DNA of 64,000 bases, from NCBI GenBank assembly GCA_040772665.1, contig JAXGXT010000002.1:62001-126000 (forward strand), read 5' to 3'. A model generated the notes under the pieces. The model was not told the origin of the DNA. It worked only from the letters and a program-made list of their open reading frames with translations, and ran no database searches. Shown here piece by piece: positions 17,119 to 26,593 of the stretch. Position 1 is the first letter of the stretch; every line of letters starts with the position of its first letter. Origin of the DNA: JAXGXT01 sp040772665 (GTDB lineage Bacteria > Bacillota > Clostridia > Lachnospirales > Anaerotignaceae). Position numbers and translations under genes: made by a program.

Positions 17119-17655
17119 ATGGAGCTGAAAGCATCAAAAACTGAGAAAAATCTTCTTGCCGCTTTTGCAGGAGAGTCTATGGCAAGAAACCGTTATAACC
17201 TATATGCAAAAAAAGCAAGGGAGGAGGGCTTTGAGTATGTGGCAAAAATTTTGAATTTAACAGCAGACAATGAGTTTGCCCATGCAGAAGAAATTTTTAA
17301 GCTTTTAAAAAGCATGGGAAACACAGCCGAAAACCTAAACAATGCTGTTTATGTGGAAAATGAAGAGTGGAGCCATATCTATAAAGAATCTGCCATGGTT
17401 GCCAAAGAAGAGGGATTTGCTGAGATTGCAAATTTTTTTGAGCAGCTTCAAAAGGTAGAAAAAGAGCATGAACAAAGGTTTGCCGCTTTACAAAAACAAG
17501 TTGAAGCAGGTACAATGTTTAAAGATTTACCCACAACAACTTGGATTTGTCAAAACTGCGGACATGAGCATCAAGGCACCGAGCCGCCTGAAAAATGCCC
17601 GTTATGCAAATATCCCAAGGCATATTTTGCACGTAAAACATCAGGGGACCAATGA
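17119..17655 (+). CDS. rbr: Rubrerythrin
   Basis: This is an oxidative-stress protein of anaerobes that reduces peroxide at a diiron site. It has 178 residues: an N-terminal ferritin-like four-helix domain with the E..R/ExxH ligands (FAGESMARNRY, NEFAHAEE, EKEHEQRF), then a rubredoxin-like iron site, CQNCGHEHQGTEPPEKCPLC, at about residues 143-162. GAGGTG lies upstream of the ATG. It is transcribed divergently from the His/Cys-tailed gene. Confidence 0.96.
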   Translation: MELKASKTEKNLLAAFAGESMARNRYNLYAKKAREEGFEYVAKILNLTADNEFAHAEEIFKLLKSMGNTAENLNNAVYVENEEWSHIYKESAMVAKEEGFAEIANFFEQLQKVEKEHEQRFAALQKQVEAGTMFKDLPTTTWICQNCGHEHQGTEPPEKCPLCKYPKAYFARKTSGDQ

Positions 17656-17683
17656 AAGTCCCTTTACATAATAGGAGAAAAAA

Positions 17684-18382
17684 ATGAAATATAAAAAAAT
17701 TAAACACGGAGTCTTTTTAAGCCGTCCAAACAGATTCATTGCAAATGTAATTATAGACGGGCGGGAAGAACAGGTTCATGTTAAAAACACAGGCAGATGC
17801 AAAGAACTTCTTATTAATGGTGTTAATGTTATTTTAGAAGAAAGCGACAATCCAAACCGCAAAACCAAATATTCCCTTGTAGCGGTTTATAAAGGTGAAA
17901 ACTTAGTTAACATGGATTCCCAGGCTCCAAATGAAGTTGTGTATGAGGCACTTTCAAAAGATTTTATTAAAGAAATAAAAAAACCTGATTTTATCAAAAG
18001 GGAGGCTTCTTACTCAAAAAGCAGATTTGATTTATATTTTGAAAAAGATGAAACCAAAGGCTACATAGAGGTTAAGGGTGTAACTCTTGAAAATAACGGT
18101 GTTGCCGCTTTTCCTGATGCTCCCACAGCAAGGGGAAGAAAACATATTGAGGAACTTATAAAGGCAAAGGAAGAAGGTTTTGATTGTGCCATTTTTCTTT
18201 TAATTCAAATGCAGGGCGTTAAAGTTTTTGTTCCCAACAGAAAAACAGACCCTGACTTTGCAAACATTTTAAGTCTTGCCAAAACAAAGGGTGTTAAAGT
18301 GCTATGCTATGACTGTAAGGTTTTTGAAGACGGAATGGAAATCGGAAAAAGAATTGAAATTGATTTGGAAGGTGAATTATGA
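17684..18382 (+). CDS. sfsA: SfsA family DNA/RNA nuclease-like protein
   Basis: SfsA was named for sugar fermentation stimulation; the family has a nuclease-like fold and its physiological role is unsettled. It has 232 residues. Recognisable parts are the N-terminal RPNRFIANVIIDG with VKNTGRCKELL, the NMDSQAPN motif, the RFDLYFE...GYIEVKGVTL segment (catalytic-type D, E and K) and FPDAPTARGRKHIEEL. AGGAG precedes the ATG. It overlaps the asparaginase gene by 4 nt. Confidence 0.93.
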   Translation: MKYKKIKHGVFLSRPNRFIANVIIDGREEQVHVKNTGRCKELLINGVNVILEESDNPNRKTKYSLVAVYKGENLVNMDSQAPNEVVYEALSKDFIKEIKKPDFIKREASYSKSRFDLYFEKDETKGYIEVKGVTLENNGVAAFPDAPTARGRKHIEELIKAKEEGFDCAIFLLIQMQGVKVFVPNRKTDPDFANILSLAKTKGVKVLCYDCKVFEDGMEIGKRIEIDLEGEL

Positions 18383-19365
18383 AAAAAATACTTCTTATGC
18401 TTACAGGGGGAACAATCTGCTCGTTTTTGGGTGATGATGGTTTTAAAGATTCCCATACTGAAAAAGCCGCACCTATGTTAATAGAAAACTTTAAAAGGTC
18501 TGATTCCAAATATTTGGAAGCTGAATTTGAAGTTATATCTCCCTTAAACATATTAAGCGAAAACATGAGAATTGAAGACTGGAACATTATAATTGAAGAA
18601 TTAAAAAATCTGAATTTTGCTTTATATAAAGGAATAATAATTACCCATGGAACAGATACCCTTGGGTTTACGGCTTCGTTTTTAAGTGCTGTTCTTGGGG
18701 AAGCGAAAATCCCTATTGTTTTTGTTTCAAGCCAGTTTCCCTTAGATGATGAAAGAACAAACGGCAATGAAAACTTTAAAAATGCTGTGGAAATTATTGA
18801 AAAAGGAGTTTCTCCTAATGTTTATGCTCTTTATAGAAATGATGGCGGAGTTTCTTATATACATAAAGGGAAAGATTTAGAGCAGTGCCGTAACTATAGC
18901 AATGACTTTTTTAGTAAGTCCATGACTTGTGTAAAGAATTGGAATATAATTGAAAAAGAAAAAGGTAAAAGCATGCTTAAAGACATTAAGAAACTTAAAA
19001 ATCAAGTTCTTGTTATACAACCATATTTAGGAATGGATTACAGTTTATATAATCTAAAGGGAAAAAGAGTTGTTCTTCACGGAACATATCATTCTTCTAC
19101 AGCCTGTGTTTCAAATGGAGAGGGGAATGTTCTTGAGTTTATTAAAAGATGTCATGACGAGGGGGTTATATTTCTTCTTTCGTCTGTAATGCCTGAACTA
19201 ATTGAAGAAGAGGCAATGTATTCATCTACAGGGCAGATTTTAAAGGCAGGTGCAATACCTATGATTGGGGAAACCTTGGAATATTCTTATGGAAAAGCTG
19301 TGGCAGGCTGCAGTGTTTTTGAAAGAAAAGAAGATTTAGAAAAGTTTTTAAAAAATGCGGAATAA
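18379..19365 (+). CDS. L-asparaginase family protein
   Basis: This enzyme hydrolyses asparagine to aspartate and ammonia. It has 328 residues. The first catalytic motif is LTGGTIC (threonine near residue 11) and the second is THGTDTL near residues 90-96, both characteristic of the asparaginase/glutaminase family. There is no signal peptide, which points to the cytoplasmic type I form. It is translationally coupled to sfsA through an ATGA overlap. Confidence 0.9.
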   Translation: MKKILLMLTGGTICSFLGDDGFKDSHTEKAAPMLIENFKRSDSKYLEAEFEVISPLNILSENMRIEDWNIIIEELKNLNFALYKGIIITHGTDTLGFTASFLSAVLGEAKIPIVFVSSQFPLDDERTNGNENFKNAVEIIEKGVSPNVYALYRNDGGVSYIHKGKDLEQCRNYSNDFFSKSMTCVKNWNIIEKEKGKSMLKDIKKLKNQVLVIQPYLGMDYSLYNLKGKRVVLHGTYHSSTACVSNGEGNVLEFIKRCHDEGVIFLLSSVMPELIEEEAMYSSTGQILKAGAIPMIGETLEYSYGKAVAGCSVFERKEDLEKFLKNAE

Positions 19366-19428
19366 TATTTAAGCTCCTTTAGGCATAAACTCTTTAATAT
19401 GAATGAAGTTTATATAGGGAGGGGTTTT

Positions 19429-20601
19429 ATGTCTAAAATATTTAGGCGGTTCATAGTTTTTTTTATGGTTTTTATATTACATATTTATTCTTTTGAAGCA
19501 TATGCCTTTGTTAACAAAGCAGACCTTGGTTTAAAAAGTAAATCTGCTATTCTTATGGAAACGGGAACGGGGGAGGTTTTGTATGAATACAACAGCCACG
19601 ATAAGCTTGCTCCGGCCAGTGTTACAAAGGTTATGACGCTGCTTTTGATTTACGAAGCAATACATTCTGGAAAAATTAAATGGGATGATATGGTTACCAT
19701 CAGCGAACATGCGGCTTCAATGGGTGGAAGTCAGGTTTTTCTTGAATCGTTGGAACAGCAGACAGTTGCTGATTTAACCAAGTGCATTTCCATAGCCTCC
19801 GCCAATGATGCATCTGTTGCCATGGCCGAATATATAGGAGGAAGTGAGCAGGGCTTTGTTGAAATGATGAACAGGCGTGCTAAGGAAATAGGAATGTATG
19901 ACACAGTTTTTGTTAATGCATGCGGTCTTGATGCTGAAGGGCATTTAACAAGTGCCAACGACATTGCCTTAATGAGCAGAGAGCTTATGAAAGGCTATCC
20001 TGAGGTAAGTCAATATGCCACAACTTGGATGGATACAATAACACATAAAACAAAAAGAGGGGAAAGCGAATTTGGTTTATCAAACACAAACAAACTTGTA
20101 AAATGGTATAATGGAGCCACAGGTTTAAAAACAGGCTCTACAAGCAAAGCACTTTTTTGTGTTTCCGCAACTGCCCAAAGAGATGGCATGGACCTTATAG
20201 CCGTTATTATGGGAGCGCCTGATTCTTCCACAAGGTTTAGAGAAGCAATGCAGCTTCTTGACTATGGTTTTGCAAATTATTGTGTTTTAATTGGTGATGA
20301 AGAGGGCGAGATTGTTGGGGATGTTATTGTCTATAAAGGAAATGTTGAAGAAATTTCTGTTATGGTCAAAGATAAGGTAAGCGTTGTTTATCCTAAGGGG
20401 GAGGGCGGAGAGCTTACAAGAAAAGTTGATATTTATGATTCTATAGATGCTCCTTTTGAAAAAGGAACAAAGGCAGGGGAAGTTATATATATGCTTAATG
20501 ATGAAGAGGTTGGCAGAAGTGATGTTGTTACAACCGAAGCTGTTGAAAAAATAAACTTTGGAAAAATGCTTGAAAGGCTTAAAAACAAATGGTTTGCTTA
20601 A
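19429..20601 (+). CDS. dacF: D-alanyl-D-alanine carboxypeptidase (DacF-like)
   Basis: This is a penicillin-binding protein that trims the terminal D-Ala from peptidoglycan pentapeptides, with 390 residues. An N-terminal signal segment (IFRRFIVFFMVFILHIYSFEAYA) is followed by the serine active-site motif SVTK, the SAN triad motif (ASANDAS) and KTGST; a C-terminal PBP5-type beta domain follows. I preferred the ATG at 19429, after GGGAGGGG, to one at 19399 that has no ribosome-binding site. DacF acts in spore cortex synthesis in Bacillus; the same role here is inferred. Confidence 0.92.
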   Translation: MSKIFRRFIVFFMVFILHIYSFEAYAFVNKADLGLKSKSAILMETGTGEVLYEYNSHDKLAPASVTKVMTLLLIYEAIHSGKIKWDDMVTISEHAASMGGSQVFLESLEQQTVADLTKCISIASANDASVAMAEYIGGSEQGFVEMMNRRAKEIGMYDTVFVNACGLDAEGHLTSANDIALMSRELMKGYPEVSQYATTWMDTITHKTKRGESEFGLSNTNKLVKWYNGATGLKTGSTSKALFCVSATAQRDGMDLIAVIMGAPDSSTRFREAMQLLDYGFANYCVLIGDEEGEIVGDVIVYKGNVEEISVMVKDKVSVVYPKGEGGELTRKVDIYDSIDAPFEKGTKAGEVIYMLNDEEVGRSDVVTTEAVEKINFGKMLERLKNKWFA

Positions 20602-20898
20602 AAAGACACATGGGTTTAGCTGTTCGCTTTATCAAAATTAAGAAGAAAATTCATAGCGGAAGTTAAAATTTTTTCTTTTAAAATGATATTTAGCAATTAA
20701 CAGTTGCAAATAAATATTATAAAGAGAACCAAGTCTATCTGTTTGGTTCTTTTTATAATATTTAAGAAGTTATTAAAAAACGATGGGTTACATTATGCAA
20801 CAAGGCAATCCTTTGTTGTTAAAAACAATAAAATATGATAAAATATTTAATCAGACAAAAGAATAATCCAAGGAATTGGTTTAAATGGAGGTTTTTTT
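20602..20898. terminator. dacF-pheA intergenic region with terminator
   Basis: A stem AGAACCAA/TTGGTTCT with a T-run at 20725-20755 ends the dacF transcript. The remaining bases up to pheA are AT-rich and must hold its promoter, but no -35/-10 pair stands out clearly. Confidence 0.75.
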
Positions 20899-21720
20899 TT
20901 GAAAATAGGTTATCTTGGCCCAGAGGGAACTTTTACTCATCAAGCCGCCCTTGAATATGGCAAAAAGCATGAAAAGTTCGAGCTTGTTTCTTTTAATTCA
21001 ATTCCCGAGTGTTTAAGCGGTGTTGAAAAAAACGAAATTGATTTTGGAGTTGTTCCCATTGAAAATTCCATAGAGGGAACTGTAACATTTACTATAGACA
21101 GCCTTATTTTTGATGTTAATGTGGTTATTGAAGAAGAGATTATTCTTCCCATAAAACATAACCTTGTGGTAAGAAAAGGGGTTAAGGCAGAGGAAATAGT
21201 AAAGATACTTTCACACCCTCAGGCACTTGCCCAGTGCAGAAAAAAACTTGATGAAAGTTTTAAAGATGTTGAAAGAATACAATCTGCCTCAACTGCAAAA
21301 GCGGCTCATATTGTTAAAGACAGCAACGAACCTTGGGCGGCAATTTGCACAGAAGCTGCGGCAAAATCACTTGGGCTTGAAATTTTAGCCGAAAACATTC
21401 AAGATGAAAACCATAACGCAACAAGGTTTCTTGTTGTTTCTAAAAACGGAAAAAGAGAGCCTGTTACAGAAGGCAAAACAACAATTGTTTTTGGCACCCA
21501 CAATAAACCCGGGGAACTTTATAAAATTCTTGACATTATATCAATTTGGGATTTGAACATGACAAAAATTGAATCAAGACCAAGAAAAGACCAGCTTGGA
21601 GCATATGTTTTTTATGTGGATATTGAAAGCACAAAAGCGGAAGATATAAAGGATGCCCTTAAAATGATTGAAAGAAAAACAATATTTTTTAAAAACTTAG
21701 GCACATATCGTACTACGTAA
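20899..21720 (+). CDS. pheA: Prephenate dehydratase
   Basis: This enzyme converts prephenate to phenylpyruvate in phenylalanine synthesis. It has 273 residues and is monofunctional, without a chorismate mutase domain. The catalytic domain begins IGYLGPEGTFTHQAAL and contains NATRFLVV (the TRF motif); the C-terminal ACT domain carries the phenylalanine-binding ESRP motif (TKIESRPRK). The start is TTG at 20899, spaced after GGAGG at 20887-20891. It leads a group with gdpP, rplI and dnaB. Confidence 0.95.
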   Translation: MKIGYLGPEGTFTHQAALEYGKKHEKFELVSFNSIPECLSGVEKNEIDFGVVPIENSIEGTVTFTIDSLIFDVNVVIEEEIILPIKHNLVVRKGVKAEEIVKILSHPQALAQCRKKLDESFKDVERIQSASTAKAAHIVKDSNEPWAAICTEAAAKSLGLEILAENIQDENHNATRFLVVSKNGKREPVTEGKTTIVFGTHNKPGELYKILDIISIWDLNMTKIESRPRKDQLGAYVFYVDIESTKAEDIKDALKMIERKTIFFKNLGTYRTT

Positions 21721-21752
21721 TTTTAATCTCCAACTGTTTCGGAGGAAGGTTT

Positions 21753-23696
21753 ATGAATAAAAATAAAAAATATATATTTATGGCTTTAATGGTGTTAATA
21801 CTTCTTGCTTTGTGCGGGTATTTTGCCCCTTTTGAAGCTTTGTTTATAGCGGTGACACTTATTTTCATGGTTTGTGTATTTTTTGTGGTTAAAAAGATTT
21901 TGAAATATAATTCTGTCTTTAAAGAAAATGCCCTTGAAAATAAAATGTTTGTATATGACAGGGAAAAAGATATTAATTCAATTATCCCTATTCCTTTTTG
22001 TATAATTAATGATAAAGAAGAGATTATTAACTGTAATTTAGAATTTCAAGAGCTTTTTAATAAAGGTGAAATTAAAGAACAAATAAAAAACTTTTTAGAA
22101 AACCTTGATAAAAACTTAGAAAAGCAAACTCTTAATATTGACGGAGTGTTTTTTGAGATACATTTAAAAAGTTTTAAAAAAAATGATGACAGCTTTTATT
22201 CGCTTTGTTTTATAGACATAAACGAAAAAGAAATTACAAAAAGAAAAATTGAACTTCAAAAAACAGTTGCAGGACTTGCTTATATTGATAACTATGAGGA
22301 AGTTATGGAGGATATAGACGAATCTCAAGCGCCCTTGCTTGGGGCTGTAATTGAAAAGAAAATAGGTGTATATATTTCAGAGCTTGGCGGGATTTTTAAA
22401 AAGTTTGAAAAAGACAGATATATTTTCATATTGTCTTTGGAGGCTCTTGAGCGAGCAAAGGAAAAAAAGTTTGAAATATTAAACCAGGTCAGAGATCTAT
22501 CTTTTGGAAAACACACCCCCATTACATTAAGCATAGGGGTTGGCATAAGCAACGGAAGTCTTGAAAACAGCATGAAAAATGCAAAAGACGCAATTGAGCT
22601 TGCTCTTGGCCGAGGCGGAGATCAAGTGCTTATAAAGGATGAAGAAAAATATTCGTTTTTCGGCGGCAAAAGCAGTGAAGTTTCTCGTAACGCAAGAATA
22701 AGAGCAAGGGTTAAGGCTGATGCTTTGGAAGCCATTATAAACGATGCTGACACAGTGTATATTATGGGGCATAAAATCCCTGATTTTGACTCATTTGGCG
22801 CCGCCCTTGGAATGTATAGAATAGCTACGGATTTGGGGCGAAAAAGCCATATTGTTCTTGACAAACACTCAAAAGGAATTGAAAGCATTTATAATGAAAT
22901 TAAAAGGGACGGAATTTATAATGATATGTTTATAGGCTCTGAAAAGGCAATAAACTTATCAACTGAAAACAGTGTGCTTATTATTGTGGATACACACTTG
23001 CCAAGTCTTGTGGAAAGCCGTGAACTTCTTGATAAAATAAAAAAAGTAGTTATTTTCGACCATCACAGAAAAGGCACTGAATATATTGATAATGCAGTGC
23101 TTGCATATAATGAGCCTTATGCGTCTTCAACAAGCGAGCTTGTAACGGAGATAATAAGATATTTCGGTGAAAAGGTTGATTTGAAAAATATTGAAGCAGA
23201 TGCCCTTTTGGCAGGTATAACTGTTGACACAAAAGGCTTTGGAATTAAAGCAGGTGCCATAACTTTTGAAGCGGCGGCTTTTTTAAGAAGAAGCGGCGCA
23301 GACACAAAAAGAGTGAAATATTTGTTTAAAAATGATTTTAATTTTGTAAAGTTAAAATCAATAATTGTTGGAAGTGCAAAAATATATAATGGGGGTATAA
23401 TAATTTCAATATGCCCCTATGAACAAGACGGAGGAAACATTGTTGCGGCACAGGCGGCAGACGAGCTTTTAAACATTATCGGTATAAGGGCGGCTGTTGT
23501 GCTTTGCAAAATGAATGGAACAATATATGTTTCCAGCCGAAGTTTTGGAGAAGTCAATGTTCAGGTGCTTTTAGAAAAACTTGGAGGAGGAGGGCATCAA
23601 ACAATGGCTGGAGCCCAGTTTGATGGCATTACTCTTGATGAAGCTGAAGAGAAAATTAAAACGGCAATTGATGAATACTTAAAGGAGGAAGAATAA
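21753..23696 (+). CDS. gdpP: Cyclic-di-AMP phosphodiesterase GdpP (YybT)
   Basis: This membrane enzyme hydrolyses c-di-AMP and so affects potassium and wall homeostasis. It has 647 residues: two membrane segments at about 8-50, a PAS-like domain at about 75-155 and a degenerate GGDEF domain at about 165-300. The DHH domain follows, with GHKIPDFDSFGA (H340, D344, D346), DTH at 413 and DHH at 436-438, then DHHA1 with GGGGHQTMAGA. GGAGGAAGG precedes the start. The order gdpP-rplI-dnaB is conserved in Firmicutes. Confidence 0.95.
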   Translation: MNKNKKYIFMALMVLILLALCGYFAPFEALFIAVTLIFMVCVFFVVKKILKYNSVFKENALENKMFVYDREKDINSIIPIPFCIINDKEEIINCNLEFQELFNKGEIKEQIKNFLENLDKNLEKQTLNIDGVFFEIHLKSFKKNDDSFYSLCFIDINEKEITKRKIELQKTVAGLAYIDNYEEVMEDIDESQAPLLGAVIEKKIGVYISELGGIFKKFEKDRYIFILSLEALERAKEKKFEILNQVRDLSFGKHTPITLSIGVGISNGSLENSMKNAKDAIELALGRGGDQVLIKDEEKYSFFGGKSSEVSRNARIRARVKADALEAIINDADTVYIMGHKIPDFDSFGAALGMYRIATDLGRKSHIVLDKHSKGIESIYNEIKRDGIYNDMFIGSEKAINLSTENSVLIIVDTHLPSLVESRELLDKIKKVVIFDHHRKGTEYIDNAVLAYNEPYASSTSELVTEIIRYFGEKVDLKNIEADALLAGITVDTKGFGIKAGAITFEAAAFLRRSGADTKRVKYLFKNDFNFVKLKSIIVGSAKIYNGGIIISICPYEQDGGNIVAAQAADELLNIIGIRAAVVLCKMNGTIYVSSRSFGEVNVQVLLEKLGGGGHQTMAGAQFDGITLDEAEEKIKTAIDEYLKEEE

Positions 23697-23697
23697 A

Positions 23698-24144
23698 ATG
23701 AAAATTATATTACTTGAAGATGTTAAAGGCGTAGGTAAAAAGGGAGATGCAATAAATGCAAGCGAAGGGTATGCAAAAAACTTTCTTATACCTAAAAAAC
23801 TTGGTATTGAGGCAAATGCTTCAAACATGAACGACCTTAAACTTAAAAAACAAAGTGAAGATAAAAGAAAGGCTGAAGAACTTAAAGAAGCACAGGATTT
23901 AAAAGATGACATTGAGAAAAAAAGTGTCACAGTTTTAGTTAAAACAGGAGATAACGGAAAGCTTTTCGGTTCTGTTACAAATAAAGAAATCGGCGCTGCT
24001 TTAGAAGAGCAGGCAGGAATAAAGGTTGATAAAAAGAAAATTGTTTTAAGCGATTCCATTAAAATGGTGGGCGAAAAAACAGTTTCAGTAAAGCTTCATC
24101 CAAAAGTGACTGCAGAGCTTAAGGTTTATATTAAAGAGGCTTAA
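23698..24144 (+). CDS. rplI: 50S ribosomal protein L9
   Basis: L9 binds 23S rRNA. It has 148 residues with the N-terminal signature VKGVGKKGDAINASEGYAKNFLIPK, a long central helix and the C-terminal RNA-binding domain (GKLFGSVTNKEI). It begins 1 nt after the gdpP stop; GGAGG lies in the end of gdpP. Confidence 0.97.
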   Translation: MKIILLEDVKGVGKKGDAINASEGYAKNFLIPKKLGIEANASNMNDLKLKKQSEDKRKAEELKEAQDLKDDIEKKSVTVLVKTGDNGKLFGSVTNKEIGAALEEQAGIKVDKKKIVLSDSIKMVGEKTVSVKLHPKVTAELKVYIKEA

Positions 24145-24164
24145 AATTTATTAAGGAGTCAGGT

Positions 24165-25514
24165 ATGGAAACAAACAATAACATAAATTCACATTTCCAA
24201 AAGGTTCCTCCCCATGACAATGAAGCGGAGCAAGCCATACTAAGCTCTATGTTTATTGATAAGGACGCTGTTGCTGTTGCAATTGAAAGGCTTAAGGCAC
24301 AGGATTTTTACTATCCTTCACATCAGGCTATTTATGAGGCCGCATTGGAGCTTTTTTCAACAGGCAAGCCTATTGATATTATAACAATAAAAAGCAAATT
24401 AGAAGAAAAAGGTATTTTTGAACAAATAGGCGGCCTTTCATATATTGCTCAAGTTGCATCTGCAGTGGGAAGTTCTGTAAACGCCAGACATTATGCTGAA
24501 ATTGTAGAAGAAAAAGCCATTTTAAGAAGGCTTATTAAAAACAGCAGTGACATTTCAGAAGTTTGTTTTGAGGGGAAAGAACCGCTTAATTCAATTATTG
24601 AAAAGGCCGAAAAAGGTATTTTCGAAATACTGAATAAAAAAGGCAGTAAGGACATTGTTCACATAAGAGATATTGCTGTTTCTGCTTTTGAAAAAATTGA
24701 GGATATATTTAAAAATAAGGGAAAGCTAACGGGAGTTCCCACAGGGTTTGCTGATTTTGATGCAAAAACAGCAGGGCTTCAAAAAAGTGACCTTATTTTG
24801 CTTGCTGCAAGACCGTCAATGGGTAAGACTGCTTTTGCCCTTAACATTGCACAAAATGTGGCAATAAGAAATGACATCCCTGTTGCTATTTTTTCACTTG
24901 AAATGAGCAAAGAACAGCTTGTTAACCGTATGCTTTCTTCCGAGGCTATGATTGATGCACAAAAAATGAGAATGGGAGAACTTGTGGAGGACGATTGGGT
25001 TAAGCTTATTCAGGCTGTGGGGCCGCTTACTCAGGCGGATATTTACATAAATGATACTCCTGGAATTTCACCCATGGAAATAAGAAGTATTTGCAGAAAG
25101 TTAAAGCTTGAAAAAGGCTTAGGTTTAATTTTAATTGATTATCTTCAGCTTATGAGCGGAGATGGAAAAAATGACTCAAGACAGCAGGAAATTTCAAATA
25201 TTTCCCGTTCCTTAAAGGCTATTGCCCGGGAAATGGAAGCGCCTGTTATTGCCCTAAGCCAGCTTAGCCGTGCCTGCGAGCAAAGAAGCGACCACAGACC
25301 TATGTTAAGTGATTTAAGGGAGTCAGGAGCCATTGAGCAGGATGCTGACGTTGTGGCTTTTCTTTACAGGGATGAATATTATTTCCCTGATACAGAAGCT
25401 AAGGGTCAGGCTGAATTAATAATTGCAAAACAAAGAAACGGCCCAACGGGAACGGTTAACCTTGCATGGCTTGGTCAGTACACTAAATTTGGAAATCTTC
25501 TTAGAAATTTTTAA
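24165..25514 (+). CDS. dnaB: Replicative DNA helicase DnaB
   Basis: This is the hexameric helicase of the replication fork (called DnaC in Bacillus). It has 449 residues: an N-terminal domain starting PPHDNEAEQAILSSM, then a RecA-like domain with Walker A ARPSMGKTAFAL at about residue 210, Walker B LGLILIDYLQLM, and SDLRESGAIEQDADVV. No intein is present. Last gene of the pheA-gdpP-rplI-dnaB group, closed by a terminator at 25521-25557. Confidence 0.97.
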   Translation: METNNNINSHFQKVPPHDNEAEQAILSSMFIDKDAVAVAIERLKAQDFYYPSHQAIYEAALELFSTGKPIDIITIKSKLEEKGIFEQIGGLSYIAQVASAVGSSVNARHYAEIVEEKAILRRLIKNSSDISEVCFEGKEPLNSIIEKAEKGIFEILNKKGSKDIVHIRDIAVSAFEKIEDIFKNKGKLTGVPTGFADFDAKTAGLQKSDLILLAARPSMGKTAFALNIAQNVAIRNDIPVAIFSLEMSKEQLVNRMLSSEAMIDAQKMRMGELVEDDWVKLIQAVGPLTQADIYINDTPGISPMEIRSICRKLKLEKGLGLILIDYLQLMSGDGKNDSRQQEISNISRSLKAIAREMEAPVIALSQLSRACEQRSDHRPMLSDLRESGAIEQDADVVAFLYRDEYYFPDTEAKGQAELIIAKQRNGPTGTVNLAWLGQYTKFGNLLRNF

Positions 25515-25520
25515 AAAATA

Positions 25521-25557
25521 AAAGCTTTGAATATTTCAGTTCAAAGCTTTTTTATTT
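25521..25557. terminator. Bidirectional terminator between dnaB and the aldolase gene
   Basis: The stem AAAGCTTTGA/TCAAAGCTTT is followed by a T-run on the plus strand and preceded by an A-run, so it can act for both convergent genes. Confidence 0.85.
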
Positions 25558-25578
25558 TGCACTAAACCATATACAGTT

Positions 25579-26358
25579 TTATTCGTCTTTTATTTTAATT
25601 GCCCTTAGACCGTTTATTATGTTTGCGTAAGCATCTGCAATTACTTTACAGTCAACTCCCACTGTGATATATGTAAAGCCTTGTGAAATTCTTTCTTCTG
25701 CAGATTTAATGTCAGAACAGAAGATCCCTGCCGCCACATTATTGCGTTTGCAGGCATCAAGCATTTTCTGTGCACCTGCTTCAACATCAGGGTGATTGAC
25801 TTGTCCCGGAATTCCCATTGACTGGCTCATATCGAAAGGGCCGTATATTAAAACATCAAGACCCTCAATTGCCGCTATTTTATCTATATCGTCAAGGCAG
25901 GCTTCGTTTTCACAATGAAAAACAACAAGGGTTTCGTCGTTTTGTGAAGAAAGATATTTATTTATATCATCAGTGCCGTATCCGCAGGCTCTGTGAAAGG
26001 AAAGTCCACGGGTGCCCAAAGGGAAATATTTAGAATATCTAATTGCTTTTTCTCCGTCTGAAACAGTGTTGATTTGAGGAATATGAATGCCTTCGGCACC
26101 TGTGTCAAGGGTTCTTAAAACAAGAGCCTCGCTGTTTTCACTTATTCTTACAATAGGTGTCATGTTTCTGCCTTGTGCGGCTCTTATCATGGGCAGACTT
26201 GTTTCCGGAGAAACATAGCCGTGTTCAGCATCTATTACAATAAAATCAAACCCTAAAATTCCGCATATTTCCACAGTGTCAGGTGCGTTTGAAGCAATAA
26301 ATGTTCCGAAGCAGACATCATTGTTTTTTAGCTTTCTTTTGAGATTATTTTTAAACAT
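25579..26358 (-). CDS. HpcH/HpaI family class II aldolase
   Basis: This metal-dependent aldolase is of the 2-keto-3-deoxy-glucarate / 4-hydroxy-2-oxoheptanedioate type; 259 residues. Typical motifs are GTFIASNAPDTVEICGILGFDFIVIDAEHGY (DxEH), the metal-ligand stretch VFHCENEACL and DVLIYGPFDMSQSMG. The exact substrate cannot be told from sequence. The FadR-like regulator 235 bp upstream is divergent and may control it, a common arrangement for sugar-acid catabolism. Confidence 0.88.
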   Translation of the reverse strand: MFKNNLKRKLKNNDVCFGTFIASNAPDTVEICGILGFDFIVIDAEHGYVSPETSLPMIRAAQGRNMTPIVRISENSEALVLRTLDTGAEGIHIPQINTVSDGEKAIRYSKYFPLGTRGLSFHRACGYGTDDINKYLSSQNDETLVVFHCENEACLDDIDKIAAIEGLDVLIYGPFDMSQSMGIPGQVNHPDVEAGAQKMLDACKRNNVAAGIFCSDIKSAEERISQGFTYITVGVDCKVIADAYANIINGLRAIKIKDE

Positions 26359-26593
26359 ATTTAGTTCCCCCTTAAAACGATAAGTTAAAGAAAAAGAATA
26401 GCATTTTATGACAATGATAGCAGTTTATTTTAGTCTAATCAATGAAATTTGCTGAAATTTTGTTTTGTATCTATTAATATCCAAGAAAAGAGAATTATAA
26501 AGGGGTTCTATGATTGACAAGGCAGTTATGTTTGATATAAGATTAAAGCGGAATTTACGTTTTGTGCGTAAATTTACCAAGGAGGATCGATTT